The position numbers and the translations under genes were made by a program. From NCBI RefSeq assembly GCF_029168945.1, contig NC_083608.1, positions 14,774,136-14,838,135 of the forward strand: a DNA stretch of 64,000 bases, in the 5' to 3' direction. Under the pieces are notes generated by a model that saw nothing but the letters and a program-made list of their open reading frames with translations, ran no database searches and had not been told where the DNA came from. Shown piece by piece: positions 20,117 to 32,215 of this stretch; the stretch's first letter is position 1, and each line of letters starts with the position of its first letter. The DNA is from Cannabis sativa. Taxonomy: Eukaryota > Streptophyta > Magnoliopsida > Rosales > Cannabaceae.

Positions 20117-21472
20117 ATGTCTTTGTTTGCAGAGGGAAGTTCTATCTCTCGACCTCCTCTATTGAATGAATCGAATTATCCTTATTGGAAGGTTAGGATG
20201 AGAGCATTCATCAAATCGCAAGATGAGAAGGCATGGAGAGCTATTCTTACAGGTTGGTCTCAACCTACTGAAAATGATGAACAAAGTAATACTCAGGTAA
20301 AATCTGAACTCAGTTGGACCACTGAAGATGAAAAATTGTCTGGTTATAATAATAAGGCTTTACATGCTATTTTTAATGGTGTTGGTGAAGGCTTTATTAA
20401 ATTAATCTCATCTTGTGAATCTGCAAAGGAAGTATGGGAAATCCTTCAAATTCAATTTGAAGGTACTGCTGATGTAAAGAGATCACGATTTACCATGCTG
20501 CAAACTAGATTTGGTGAATTGAGAATGTCAGAAACTAAAACTTTAAATAATTTTTATAAAAGATTATCTGATATTTCTAATGAGTTTTTTGCCTTGGGAG
20601 AAAAATTAGATGAATATGTCTTGGTTCGAAAGATTGTTCGAGTTCTTCCTGACAGGTTTGACACAAAATTGCTAGCAATGGAAGAGGCAAAAGACTTTGG
20701 CAAAATGAAGGTTGAGGAACTCATGGGTTCTTTAAGAACTTTTGAGTTAAATCAACAGATCAAGAAAAAGAGTAAGCAAAGTTTCTCGAATGAGAAAAGC
20801 AAAGGTATTGCTTTCAATGATTCTGAAAATATTGTTTCTGATGATGAAAATGATGATAAAATGGCCTTGTTAGCAAAAAATTTCCAAAGATACATGAACT
20901 CTGTTGGAAATAAAATGAACTTTTCAAAGAACTCAAATGGTAACATTTCAGGTAACAATCCCTCTAAACCTTTTTCATCTAACAAAGATATTCGTTGCAG
21001 AGAGTGTGAAGGGTATGGTCATATTCAATTTGAATGTGCCAATACCTTAAAGAAAAATAAAAAGGGATTGAATGTTACTTGGAGTGATGATTCTGAAAGT
21101 AGTGAAGATGAAAAAGAAAAAGTTGCTCTAACAAGTGTTTTGTTAAGAAATTTGCAGGAAAAAGGAAAATTCATGTGCATGAATAATACCTCGATCGATG
21201 ACAACAAGGAAGAATCTAGATTCGAATCAGATGAGTCAGAAATTGATGAGAATTCTATGGCTGAATCCTACAAGGTAATGTTTGGTAAGTTGATGGAAAC
21301 ATGTGCTGAAAATCGCTCCCTGGTTAAAGATAATAAAGTCTTGTGTAACAACATTAATGAGTTGGAAGATAAACTTAAATGTTGTGAATCTGAACTATCT
21401 TTAAAAGAGTCTAAAATTATTTCTTTAACCAAGGAACTTGATAACATTAAAAAGAATGTGAAAAAATGCTAA
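20117..21472 (+). CDS. gag: Sirevirus gag polyprotein
   Basis: The first ATG after the PBS is at 20,117, giving about 451 aa. The N-terminal part is the copia gag core (UBN2 type; NYPYWKVRMRAFI and VWEILQIQFEGT are diagnostic stretches), which forms the particle shell. A CCHC zinc knuckle, CRECEGYGHIQFEC, lies at about residue 295 and should bind RNA. The acidic linker is followed by a C-terminal coiled coil (about residues 395-448, with NELEDKLKCCESELSLKESK), a known trait of Sirevirus gag. The frame is uninterrupted to the TAA at 21,470-21,472. The stop overlaps the next frame's ATG (ATGCTAA) on an A6 run. Confidence 0.9.
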   Translation: MSLFAEGSSISRPPLLNESNYPYWKVRMRAFIKSQDEKAWRAILTGWSQPTENDEQSNTQVKSELSWTTEDEKLSGYNNKALHAIFNGVGEGFIKLISSCESAKEVWEILQIQFEGTADVKRSRFTMLQTRFGELRMSETKTLNNFYKRLSDISNEFFALGEKLDEYVLVRKIVRVLPDRFDTKLLAMEEAKDFGKMKVEELMGSLRTFELNQQIKKKSKQSFSNEKSKGIAFNDSENIVSDDENDDKMALLAKNFQRYMNSVGNKMNFSKNSNGNISGNNPSKPFSSNKDIRCRECEGYGHIQFECANTLKKNKKGLNVTWSDDSESSEDEKEKVALTSVLLRNLQEKGKFMCMNNTSIDDNKEESRFESDESEIDENSMAESYKVMFGKLMETCAENRSLVKDNKVLCNNINELEDKLKCCESELSLKESKIISLTKELDNIKKNVKKC

Positions 21473-22485
21473 ATCCAGGTTCCACCATCTTTAAAAAAAT
21501 TCAAAAAGCTGGCCAAGCCAATCATGCTGGTTTGGGTTATGTTTCTAATCAACCTAATTCTAATACCACTTTTGTTAAATCTAATAGTTTTGTTTCTGGA
21601 AGAACTGTTTCTACTTCGCAGGTTTCTATCTCTACAGCAAAGCACTCTGCTGTTACAGAAAAGAAGCACTACAGTAAGTTTGACAATTCCAAAGGGAATG
21701 TAAGACGTTTCATCCCTATTTGCCATTTTTGTGGGAGAAAAGGTCACATTCGACCTAAATGCATCACTATGCAAAACATTTTTAATTCTAATTACCTTGA
21801 AAATAAACATGTTTTACAAAAACAAAAATGGGTTGTCAAAAATAAATGCTTGGTAGGTTCTTCTTGTTTTAAAACTATTGCTACTAACATGTGGTACTTT
21901 GATAGTGGGTGTTCTAGACACATGACAGGTGAAAAAGAATATCTTGAGAACATTAGACCAATGCAGTGTGAAGAAGTTACTTTTGGTAACGGTCTTGTTG
22001 GAAAAGTCATAGGGATAGGAACTCTCAATTTCGAAGGGCTTCCTAGACTGAAGAATGTCATGTTGGTTGATGGACTAAAAGCTAATCTTCTTAGCATTAG
22101 TCAAATTTGTGATCAGGATTATACTGTGAGCTTTGATAGTAATCATTGTTATGTGTATAATATTCTTGATGAAATTGTCTTGCAAGGGTTCAGATCTAAT
22201 GATAACTATTACACCATCACTACCTATGCTACTTGTCATTCTGTTATTGATAACACCACCGATTTATGGCATGAAAAACTTGGTCATATTCATTTTAAAA
22301 ATTTGAGGAGATTGTCTAATGCAGGAATTGTTCGAGGATTACCTAAATTAGGTAAGGAGTCTTTGGGAAAATGTGGACCATGTCAGCTTGGTAAGCAACT
22401 GAAAATTTCTCATAAGAGTGTTTCTGATGTGAATACTTCCAGAGTTCTCGAACTCCTACATATGGACTCAATGGGTCCAATCTAG
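21466..22485 (+). pseudogene. pol: Sirevirus pol, part 1: zinc knuckle, protease, integrase N-terminus
   Basis: This frame is -1 relative to gag and overlaps its end. It carries a second CCHC knuckle (CHFCGRKGHIRPKC), then the aspartic protease active site WYFDSGCSRHMTG, then the integrase zinc-binding region (LWHEKLGHIHFKNL and CGPCQLGKQ). It ends at a TAG at 22,483-22,485, just after LLHMDSMGPI, where the integrase catalytic core begins with its first Asp. The stop would truncate pol unless read through, so this copy is treated as defective. The protease processes gag-pol and the integrase inserts the cDNA. Confidence 0.85.
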
Positions 22486-23487
22486 GTTGAAAGCTTGAAT
22501 GGTAAGAGGTATATTTTTGTGTGTGTTGATGATTTCTCTTGGTTTTCATGGGTAGAATTTTTTAGAGAAAACATTGATACTTTTGATGTTTTTAAGTATC
22601 TTTACTTGAAATTAAAAGTTCAAAAAGATTGCAACATTGGTAAGATAGTTAGTGGTAAGAGTAATCATGGAAAAGATTTTGAAAATACTGTGTATGGTAA
22701 ATTCTATAAATCTTATGGTATTTTTCATAATCTTTCTGCTCCTAAAACCCCACAACAAAATGGAGCAGTTAAGGATTCCCACCTTCTTGATCATGTTTTA
22801 GACGAGGCTTTGTATGGCTTGAAAGAAGCACCCCGTGCTTGGTATGAGTGTCTATCTGAGTTTTTACACTCTCATGGTTATAGAAAAGGAAATGTTATTA
22901 AAACACAGTTCATCACACACATTCAATTTGATATTATTTTTTCATATGTTGATGATCTTGTTTTTGGATCTACTTCTAACTCTGAAGTGCAGGTCTTCGT
23001 TTCCCAAATGCAAAAGGAGTTTGAAATGAGCATGGTAGGTGAACTCACTTATTTTCTCGGTCTTCAAGTGAAGCAATCAGATGAGGGAACTTTTCTCACT
23101 CAAAGCAAATATGCAAAGAACTTGGTGAAAAAGTTTGGTCTTGAGAAAGCCAAACATATCAACACTCCCATGAGCACAACTTTGAAACTAAGCAAAGATG
23201 AACAAGGAGTAAAGGTAGATCAAACTTTGTATCGAAGTATGATAGGTAGTTTGCTTTATCTTATTGCTATTCGTCCTGACATTTGTTATAGTGTTGGTGT
23301 TTGTGCACGATATCAGGCAAATCCCATGGAATCCCATCTTTATGCTGTGAAAAGAATTATTCGCTATGTAAATAGCACTATTGATTTTGGGATTTGGTTT
23401 TCTAAAGACACTAACTCTAACCTTGTTGCTTTAGTGATGCTGATTGGGCAGGTAATGCAGATGATAGAAAAAGTACTAGTGGTGGAT
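22486..23487 (+). pseudogene. pol: Sirevirus pol, part 2: integrase core fused by deletion to reverse transcriptase
   Basis: In frame after the TAG, the integrase core continues (YIFVCVDDFSWFSWVEFF), reaches TPQQNGAV at about 22,750-22,770, and then jumps directly to the RT segment ALYGLKEAPRAWYE at about 22,806. The rest of integrase and the RT N-terminal fingers are missing, a loss of roughly 1 kb or more judged from family length. The RT catalytic motif YVDD is present near 22,946. A frameshift at about 23,430 puts the start of RNase H (DADW context) into another frame. The solo LTR then interrupts the coding region. Confidence 0.85.
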
Positions 23488-23945
23488 GTTTCTGTTGGAA
23501 TATTATTTTACCAGGATCTTAGATCTACTCACAAGTATGTTGTTTAAACACCCTAAATATGAACTTTCTAAAACGATAAATTAAACACATATAAAGTTAA
23601 GAAAACCTTACATTGATGCAGCGAAATTAATGTCTCCTTCCACTCAGATCTCTAACCCTTGTATCTTTTCTGTAGCAGAGTATAATCAAGATCTGAGCCC
23701 GAATGTCCTTCTTCTACAAGTTTGATCCTTCACAGTCTTCCAATCTATGATTGAGTTACTGTTTGTTGTGTGTGGGCACTTACTCTCTCACTAGGGTTCG
23801 AAATTGATGAAGGAGAAAAGAGAATAGGGATTTCGACCAGGTATAGAAAGTGGGGAAGGCTCAGTTTTTTTGAAGAGAGAAATTTCTGTCAGAAGATGAT
23901 ATTCAAAGATGTATTTGACTGAGCCATCACTTTCTATTTACAGGC

Positions 23946-25836
23946 TGTTGGAAATTATTTTACCAGGATCTTAGATCTACTCACAAGTATGTTTATTAAC
24001 ATCCTAAATATGAACTTTCTAAAACGATAAATTAAACACATATAAAGTTTAAGAAACCTTACATTGGGTGCAGCGGAATATAATGACTCCTTCCGTTCAG
24101 ATATCTAGCCCTTGATTCCTTTCTGTAGCAGAGCATTATCAATATCTGAACCTGGATCTCTTTCTCTGAATCCTTGATGATGAATCTCCTTTGCTGATGA
24201 TCTTTCTTCACGATCTTCCTCACTATGATTGAGGTATCACTTGATGTGTGTGGGCACTACTCATACACTAAGGATTTCGAAATTCTAAGGACGAAGAAAG
24301 AAGAAGTGGTAGCTAAAGATAGGGAGAGAGAAGGCTCAGTTTTTCTGATTCAGAAAGTCTGAAGAAAAGTGTAATTTTCCTGAAGCCTTCACTATCTATT
24401 TATAGCATTCCACTAGGGTTATATTTGAATTATATGGCATTAAAATAATGAAAAAAATCAACTTAAAATAGCTACAAAGGTGGTCGGCCATACACTTAGT
24501 GGATTAGGCCTTGCTTTTTGCAATTTTGCAATTTTAACACCTTTTGTATCTGATTTTCTCAAAAATGCCAATTTCCTAATTCAACCATTTAAATGCCAAT
24601 TCTAACTATTTAATAACTATAAATAATTATTAAATAATATTGTCATTTATCATATTTATTAATTGAACCATACAAAGTATCATAATTAACAAATATGCCC
24701 CTATAAACTCTTTCTTTACAATTTCGCCCTTACTTAGTGAAAAATTCACAAATAGACACAGTCTAATTTGAGAATTATAATTGATTAATCAAAACCAATT
24801 ACACGAGTCTTACAAGCAATATTATCTCAACTAGTGGGGGGACCATGGGTCTATATAACTGAGCTTCCAATAAGTAGATCAAGAATTTAGCACTAAAATT
24901 CACTAACTTATTAATTCTTCGTTGAATCCACGCATAGAACTTAGAATTGCACTCTCAGTATATAGAATGCTCTATATGTTCCACCATATAGACACATCAT
25001 TAGTTATCCATTGTTATAATCCTAATGTGATCAATGATCCTCTATATGAATGATCTACACTGTAAAGGGATTAAATTACCGTTACACCCTACAATGTATT
25101 TATTCCTTAAAACACTTGACCCCGTATAAATGATATTTCAACTTATGTGAAATGAGTACTCCACCATTTATGTTTGTTTGGTCAAGCTCGAAGGAGATCA
25201 TCCTTTGCTTACTATTCGCCAGATAAAAGCTATAGATTCCATGTTTATGCTAGCGCTCCCACTCAATTGCACTACCGTGTTCCCAAAAAGTACGTATCAC
25301 CCTGACCTAAAAGTAGGCTTAACTAACAAATCAAAGAACACGAATAGCCTTTCAAGATTGAGCCTAATCATAACAGGATTAAGAACATTTGATCTAGGAT
25401 CAACTAGGCGATATTGACTTGAATAGATATTACGGTAAATTTAATAAATCTAAGTCAAAGTTCAATATCGGTCCCTTCCGATGCATACTCCATGCATCCA
25501 ACCTGAGCTTTACTTTAACCAATGCTCTGGAAAGAACATAGCACTTCTCCAAATGGAAGTAAACTCTGTTGTAGATTATCATATCAGTAAAACCCTGTGT
25601 CTGATAAATCTAGGAAACTTTATTCACATAGTCATGTTTACTTTCCAATGTGTTGACGGCACAATAAACAGGATCAAGTATGTGAAAAGGGTTTCAGATG
25701 AATTTATACATTATGTACATATAATCATGAAATAAATCATGTGAACCATGCAACATTAAATGTTATTTCTGATCTATATTAATAAGTAAATCTGATTATA
25801 TTGAAATGAGTTTTATTTAGGGCATAAAACCCAACA
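23946..25836 (-). repeat. Element B 3' LTR (left copy)
   Basis: 1891 bp, ends TGTTGG...CCAACA on the plus strand. TATAAATA lies on the minus strand at 24,397-24,404. The copy differs from the right-hand LTR only by scattered substitutions. Confidence 0.9.
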
Positions 25837-28600
25837 AACTCCCACTTGCACTAATATAAAACAAAAAGTGCGTTTCAAATAATCTCAACAGCTTGATATA
25901 CAAATCAAGTGTAGTAGTAGTAAACTCCTCGTAATAGGATCTGAAAGGTTGAATTAACCACAACCTTTTCTCCACCATTACTCTTCCTTAATCACAAAAT
26001 CATTGATAATGTGAAATTCCTCTCTATATGTCTACTCTCTTGGGATACTGGATTCTATACCTTTGGCAACTACTTTTGGTTAATCAGGAAATTAACACTA
26101 GTAGTTTAAGGCAATTTGGAATGGTGCCAAAGATGTATAGAACTTTCCTTAGACTGAATAAGTACCTTTCCTGCAGCTTTAACATTCAGTCCCTATCTGG
26201 TAGACCTAGAGACTTCAGATAGGTTTTTACACTTCTCCAAAGTCACTATTCCACCCCCAGAGTAACCACCATCTTATCAGAAAGATTTACTAGCACAAAG
26301 GCAAATTTCGAAATCTGATATGGTGTAGTCTAAGAGTTTTAAACACACTCTTATAGACTAACATATAGTTCCTCTTCTTAATCTTAGGATTTACTTGATT
26401 GTCTTCCAATGTTCTTCTCCTGGATTAATCTGATACCTACTCATTACTCCCACTCAACAGCAGGTGTCTGGTCTAAGGCATACAAAAGCATATCTAAGAC
26501 CTCTCACTGTTGATATAAGAAATTCTTTCATGGCTTTATCTTTTCTAGAATAGTTAAGACTTTTCCTTAGATAAATAAAATCTATACCTAAGAAGTTGTG
26601 AAGCTTCTATAGATTGCCATTAGAAAGAAAATGCTTCAGCATCTTACTAAAGTAAGTTGCTTGCATTAGAGTAAGTAATTACCAGGTATACCACAAGCCA
26701 TAGGTTTAGATAAACTCAAACCTATAATACTAGAAACAGGAAGTTTGTTAAGTCCATAGAATAGACTTATAAACTAAAATTTCCTTTTATGTCCTTGTAA
26801 TAGAAAACTTTAGGTTATTCCATGTGAATGGATTAAACCATAGTTCTATTGGCTTTCTTCTTAGTTTCTTATCTTGACAATCCATTACTTGTTTAAACTC
26901 ACAATGGATTTTAATCACTAGTGTCTCCCAAGTCATAAGAAGGTGAGTTCCTAGAAACTCTCCCACTACGACAAGGCACCGTGAATTATGTCTAAGAAAA
27001 CTAAATGGTATTGATCTCTTCGGTTGTGACAAGACAACAGAGGCAGTGGGATCATCATATGTTATATAAGATGATAGAACACTTTTGGAATCAAGAATTA
27101 AATATCTCCTTTATTTGCTACTTGTTTTTCAGACTTAGTCATTTTCTTAGAAAAGTAGTATTTGTTTGAACAAACACTTTCTTATCTATTGACAATGGGA
27201 TGGTCCACCCCTAATCACTTAGAATAGCTAACAAACCATGGTTAACAGTTCTAGCTTTTCTTAAGATTTTGATTAGGTCATCCATGAATCTAGTAATGAT
27301 TTACATTAAGTACCCAACCATTACATCATTCTGAAATTGTATTACCATAGAAGGAATTAGGCAACGACTAGTAACTAATCATCAACATGCAACTCGAAAT
27401 TTCTGGGGAGGTAAGTTTGAATATAATTCAAAAATCAATTTAATGATCTTTGAACTGCATATCTACTAACTATTTCTCCACCCCTATCAGTTCGCAAGAT
27501 CTTTAACCACTTACCTTAATGGTTTTAACCATTGCTAGAAATTAATGAAATTTTTCAAACATTTCAAATTTCTTTGCTAAAAGGTATAATCTAGAGTTAT
27601 CGTTTTAAGAATACAACGAAAAACTCATATCCACCCCTGAATGTACATCCATCTGCGAATGAGATGAACTACTTTCAGTGGATATAGGCATATTAACTCT
27701 TTGCAGAGATTGATCTTGTCAAATCCACTATGAACAAGATACAAATGCCATAGATTAAAAAAAATGTGGTAGTGTCTTTTTGATGACATAGGTTTAGTTA
27801 CATCAAAGAGTTCTTAGAATAGTGCAAGTGGATCCTGGTCACAGAATACCTAACTCATATTCCATACAGTTTTAATCCATTAATAAAAGATGGATATTAA
27901 ACTTGAGAAAGTGTAACTGTTTTGTATCTGGAATTAGAAATATAAGAAAATTTCTGTTTGGATTCTAAAATTAAAGTCAAAGACTTAAATTCAACCAAAT
28001 ATAATGAGTAATTCTTTCTTGGACCACCAATACTATTTAAACTCTAAGTCAGATTTGCCCATACAAGTAGGAAATTTCTAAGATTGAGGATTTATATCAA
28101 TTGGGAATAGAATTTCGGGATTATAATCATATGCGTCATATAAAATGACATGAAATGATTTATAGACCATTCATCCAATGATATGTTTTTAAAGCTAATT
28201 CGAAATGAATAAGCTTAGAGGAATTAGGATAATTTCGTTTAAAATAAGAATCCAACAATGCTTCGATTAGCGAAAGACAAAGTAATCTTATTTATGTAAT
28301 CTTCTTGTTTCATATCGTAAAAATACTAGTCTAAGGTGTCATCAATTGATGAACAGCTAGATGTCGCATATACAATATTTATCTTTCGAGATCTAACACT
28401 ATTATGTATGTCTAATGGTGAAAATCCACTAGGAATTTATCTCATTAGAAAAACAAACATGTTAGACCAACAATGAAGATTCGAAATTAAATTACAACTT
28501 AATAACAGAAAATAACATGGTTCAATATAAATTCATACACAATTCAGAAATTATAAACATATAGCAAGTAGGAATGACTAGTGAAAATACTAAAACATAC
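25837..28600 (-). pseudogene. Element B degenerate gag-pol region
   Basis: The first bases (AACTCCCACTTGC on plus) are the inverted PPT shared with element A, and the adjacent 3' UTR also aligns. Beyond that the minus strand shows no long frame; stops and indels are frequent and no catalytic motif can be read. From its position between PPT and leader this is the former coding region. Confidence 0.5.
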
Positions 28601-28639
28601 AATCCTAAATAATTTCCAAGGTTTTCAACAAACTGATAC

Positions 28640-28950
28640 AGTGTCCCGGTAGGCGAGAGTCAAAGCATCATTTATTGAATAGAGTTGTCAGCTCATCTAA
28701 AATAGAAATCATTCTAGCAACTTTTTATTCGATCAAAATAAGAATCCAACGTTGTCCCGGTAGGCGAGAGTCAAGGTTATTCTCATTTTATGAGCTTCCA
28801 CCATTGTTTCATGTTTCATAAGTTTATCTCTAAGTAGTCACCGTAGGGGAGAGTCTAATAGAGACAAAAACTTACAAAACACTTATCAAATGAAATCTTA
28901 CGGTGTTAAATGCGTTCAACGAATAACCATCCATAGGGGGACGAAGTCTA
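28640..28950 (-). other. Element B leader motif array (four GACTCTCGCCTACCGGGAC-like blocks)
   Basis: On the plus strand the inverted motifs are at 28,643-28,661, 28,754-28,772, 28,837-28,855 and 28,927-28,948. Order and approximate spacing match element A, whereas the intervening AT-rich sequence has drifted more. Confidence 0.8.
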
Positions 28951-31900
28951 GCGTCTCGAGGTTATATTGAAAACATTTAACTTTTGTAAGACCAACAATG
29001 GAGATCGAATATCTTAATAATAATCAAGCTCATTATTTAAAGTGAGTTGTATTTTCTTTGATTCTCTTTATTTAATTTATTTATTTTAAATATATATTTA
29101 TTTAAAATTTCCAATTTAGAATGAAAAATTTTAAATATAAATTTTAATTTAATATTTATAAATTTTACTTAGATGGATATGAAAATAACATGAATTATTT
29201 CCATCTTAGTAATAATTTCCAATAAATATTTAGAAAAAATATTTAAGTTGTTACAAAATTAATTTAAATTAATTTACAACTCAAATTTAATTTTCTATAA
29301 ATATATATTGCATTTCAAAAAATTAAAGTATTCAAGGATACAATTTTCGAAAATGCATGTTAAAATAAATCCTGGAAAAATTATTCTAATTTAATGTTGG
29401 CCCAAAATTAATTTACAACAAAAAATATAATTTTCCTATTTAATTAAATATATAAGAAAAATTTCAAATATTTAAGTATGATGATGAAAATCAACTTAAA
29501 TATTAATTTTCTATTTAATTAAATACACTAGAAAAATACTTCAAGCAAAAATATCATCTATCTAGATTTTCCTTTGACTAATTAATTCAATTTCTAATAA
29601 TATACTTTAATTTAATTTATTTTAAATTAATCAATAAATGAAAAAATCATTGATTTAAGTTGATCCAAGAATTAATTAAAATAAATAATTAATTTACAAC
29701 TTAATCTATTTTTCAAGATAAAATTCGAAATTCTAGCATTTAAGAAATGCAATTTCGAAAATTGATTAATAAAATAAAAAAAATATATTTTGAAAATTAT
29801 TTAAATTTAGTTGAAAAAATAAATTTCAACTAAAAATAATTTTCTATTTAATTAAATGTCATGAAAAAGAAATATTTAAGTATGATGATAAAAATCAACT
29901 TAGATATTTAATTTTCAAATTAATTAAATGTATTAAATTCAAGAAATAAATAATTAAGTGTAGAGAAGGCTTAATTATTTATTTCTAGTTTAATACTAGG
30001 AAAAATATACTTAAAATAAATTGTACCAAAATTAATTAAATAATTAATTTCACAATTTATAATATTTTCCTATTTAATATTAGAAATAATAAGTAGTCTA
30101 GAAATAACTATCTAGAAAATATCTTTTTTGACTAAGTATCTTTTCCACAAAATTTGAAAAAAATATCTAATTTAAGTTGTATTAGAAAAAAAATCTAGAA
30201 CTTAAATATTTTTCAAATTTAAATTTAATTAAATATCAAAATTAAGTTGTAACCACTTAATTTGAAAATATTCCATTTTAAGTTAATATTCGAAAAGATA
30301 TTAACTTAAAAAATATCTAAAGAATCTTAATAACCAATGCCTAAAATTCCTCAACTTAATTTTAAAATTTGAAATTCAAAAGATATTCAGATTTAAGTTG
30401 GTTAGTTGTAGATAACTAAATATCAACTTAAATAAGAATATTTAATGAAAAATTTAAATTAAGTTCCAGAAAGAATCTAGATGGTTATAATTCTATATTT
30501 AATTAAATACAAGAAAATACATATAGTTTAGCTTAGAATAAAGAATTCTTTAAACTATAATTTTCTTAAATTAATTTCAAAATAAATGAAATTAATTATG
30601 TTGCTAATCAATTTTATTAGGTTAAACTAGTTTAATTAACCTAGTACAGTTGTTCAAATGAGGCAAATGGGCCTTCACAATTAGGGTGGTTTGTGTGAGG
30701 GGGTGCTGGGTTTAGTATGTCGTACCCACTTCTATGGCTCCCAACTCTCACACAAGGCCCAAAAGAGAGGAATTTAACCTTAAAAAGAACAACTGTTATT
30801 AATTGAATAGGCCCAAAAATTAAATGGGCCTAAATAAATTCTATCAAGAACTATGATAATTTATTTTAGCAACATTAACCTATATGCATCTATAATAAAA
30901 TTAAACACATAGGCTCACACAGGCACACTTTGGATGGGTCCTATCATGTTGCTAGGTCATACACAGATGAAAGAAGATTGTAAATATACCTGTTACAAAT
31001 TATTATCTTGACCAAGGGAGCCATCAAATCATTAGATCTGGCAAAAGGTAACCATGGCTATTTGCAATCAAGTAATAATAGGTTTTAAAAACTTACATAC
31101 AAGCTAAAACCACATACTCCTGCAACAAGGTTAGCTGGATAGTTGGAAGTAGGATTTATTTAATTTTAAATAAATAATTAAAAAATATTTTAATATTCGA
31201 AAAATAAAATAAAATTTAAAAAAATTTTAATTTCGGAAATAAAATTTAAATTTCGAAATTTAAAAAAAAATATTTTAAATTAAACCTACTTTTTTTTGAA
31301 AAATTAGGTTTCAACCAACCTAAATATCATTTCAAAATTTGCTAACTACTTTTAAAAAATTAAATGTTATTTTAAAAATAAAAATTAGAAAAGATAAATG
31401 AAATATCTTTTCAGATTTTAAATTTAATTTAAATAAATAAAATAACAAAATTTAAAAGTTAGCAAAATATCTTACATCTATTTAAAATTACATGATTATA
31501 AATATCTTATTTTAAATTTAAATAAGGTCAAAATATCTAAAAAGATTTAATTTAAAAAAAAAAATCTTAAAAGATAAGATATAATTAAAAATATCTTAAA
31601 AGATTTTATAAATATCTTATAAAATCTGACCTTAAATTTAAAAAAAAAAATAAGATATAATCAAATTTAAAAATAAGATAGATTTTTAAGCAAGAAGATA
31701 GATACTAATTCTATTCAAATTCAAATTATACTAATATCTTGAATTAAATTTAAAAATTATTAAATTAATTCAAAATAATAATTAGAATTGAATTAGGAAT
31801 AGTGATAGTATAAATACAAAACTATAACAAAAATCGGAAGTTAATTCCATGAAAAAGCATGAAAAATCGAAGAAAAACAAAAAAATTCGAAACTGTACGG

Positions 31901-32198
31901 ACAGATTTGCGATCGCAGGAAAATATCAAGACATGTACTCGATTTTTTTCAAATCTTCAAAAAATCATAACTAATTCAAATAAAATCCACATTAAGTTCT
32001 GTAAAAGGCTAACTTGCTTAATTTTTTCCATACTATCCAATAAAAATAATTCCAGAGATGAAATCGCAATTATTTTTCACGAAAATTTCACAAACATCAA
32101 TCAATCATCAAATAACACTCAATACAACATGATACCATCCAAAGAACATACAAACAATCGTTTTAAAGTCCAAATTTCTTGCAAGTAAATCAATTACC
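28951..32198 (-). other. Element B long AT-rich leader
   Basis: About 3.2 kb between the PBS and the motif array, dominated by AATTTAAATT-type runs. It aligns in segments with element A's leader (for example the GGTACGACATAC and CCACATACTCCTGC patches). No coding capacity is visible. Confidence 0.6.
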
Positions 32199-32214
32199 AT
32201 GGCTCTGAGGCCAG
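32199..32214 (-). other. Element B primer-binding site, mutated
   Basis: On the minus strand the site reads ACTGGCCTCAGAGCC, where element A has ACTGGTATCAGAGCC. Two adjacent changes fall inside the tRNA-iMet complement next to LTR end 32,216. Confidence 0.8.
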
Positions 32215-32215
32215 T

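Noticed and set aside
25178..25735. Open frames of 79 and 84 codons, repeated at 33,750-34,004 and inverted at 40,081-40,320
   Set aside because: All lie inside Angela-like LTR copies; repetition reflects the LTRs, and no family resemblance is seen.
31859..32188. 109-codon plus-strand frame next to an LTR
   Set aside because: It is antisense to the leader of element B next to the PBS and consists of Lys/Asn-rich low-complexity sequence.
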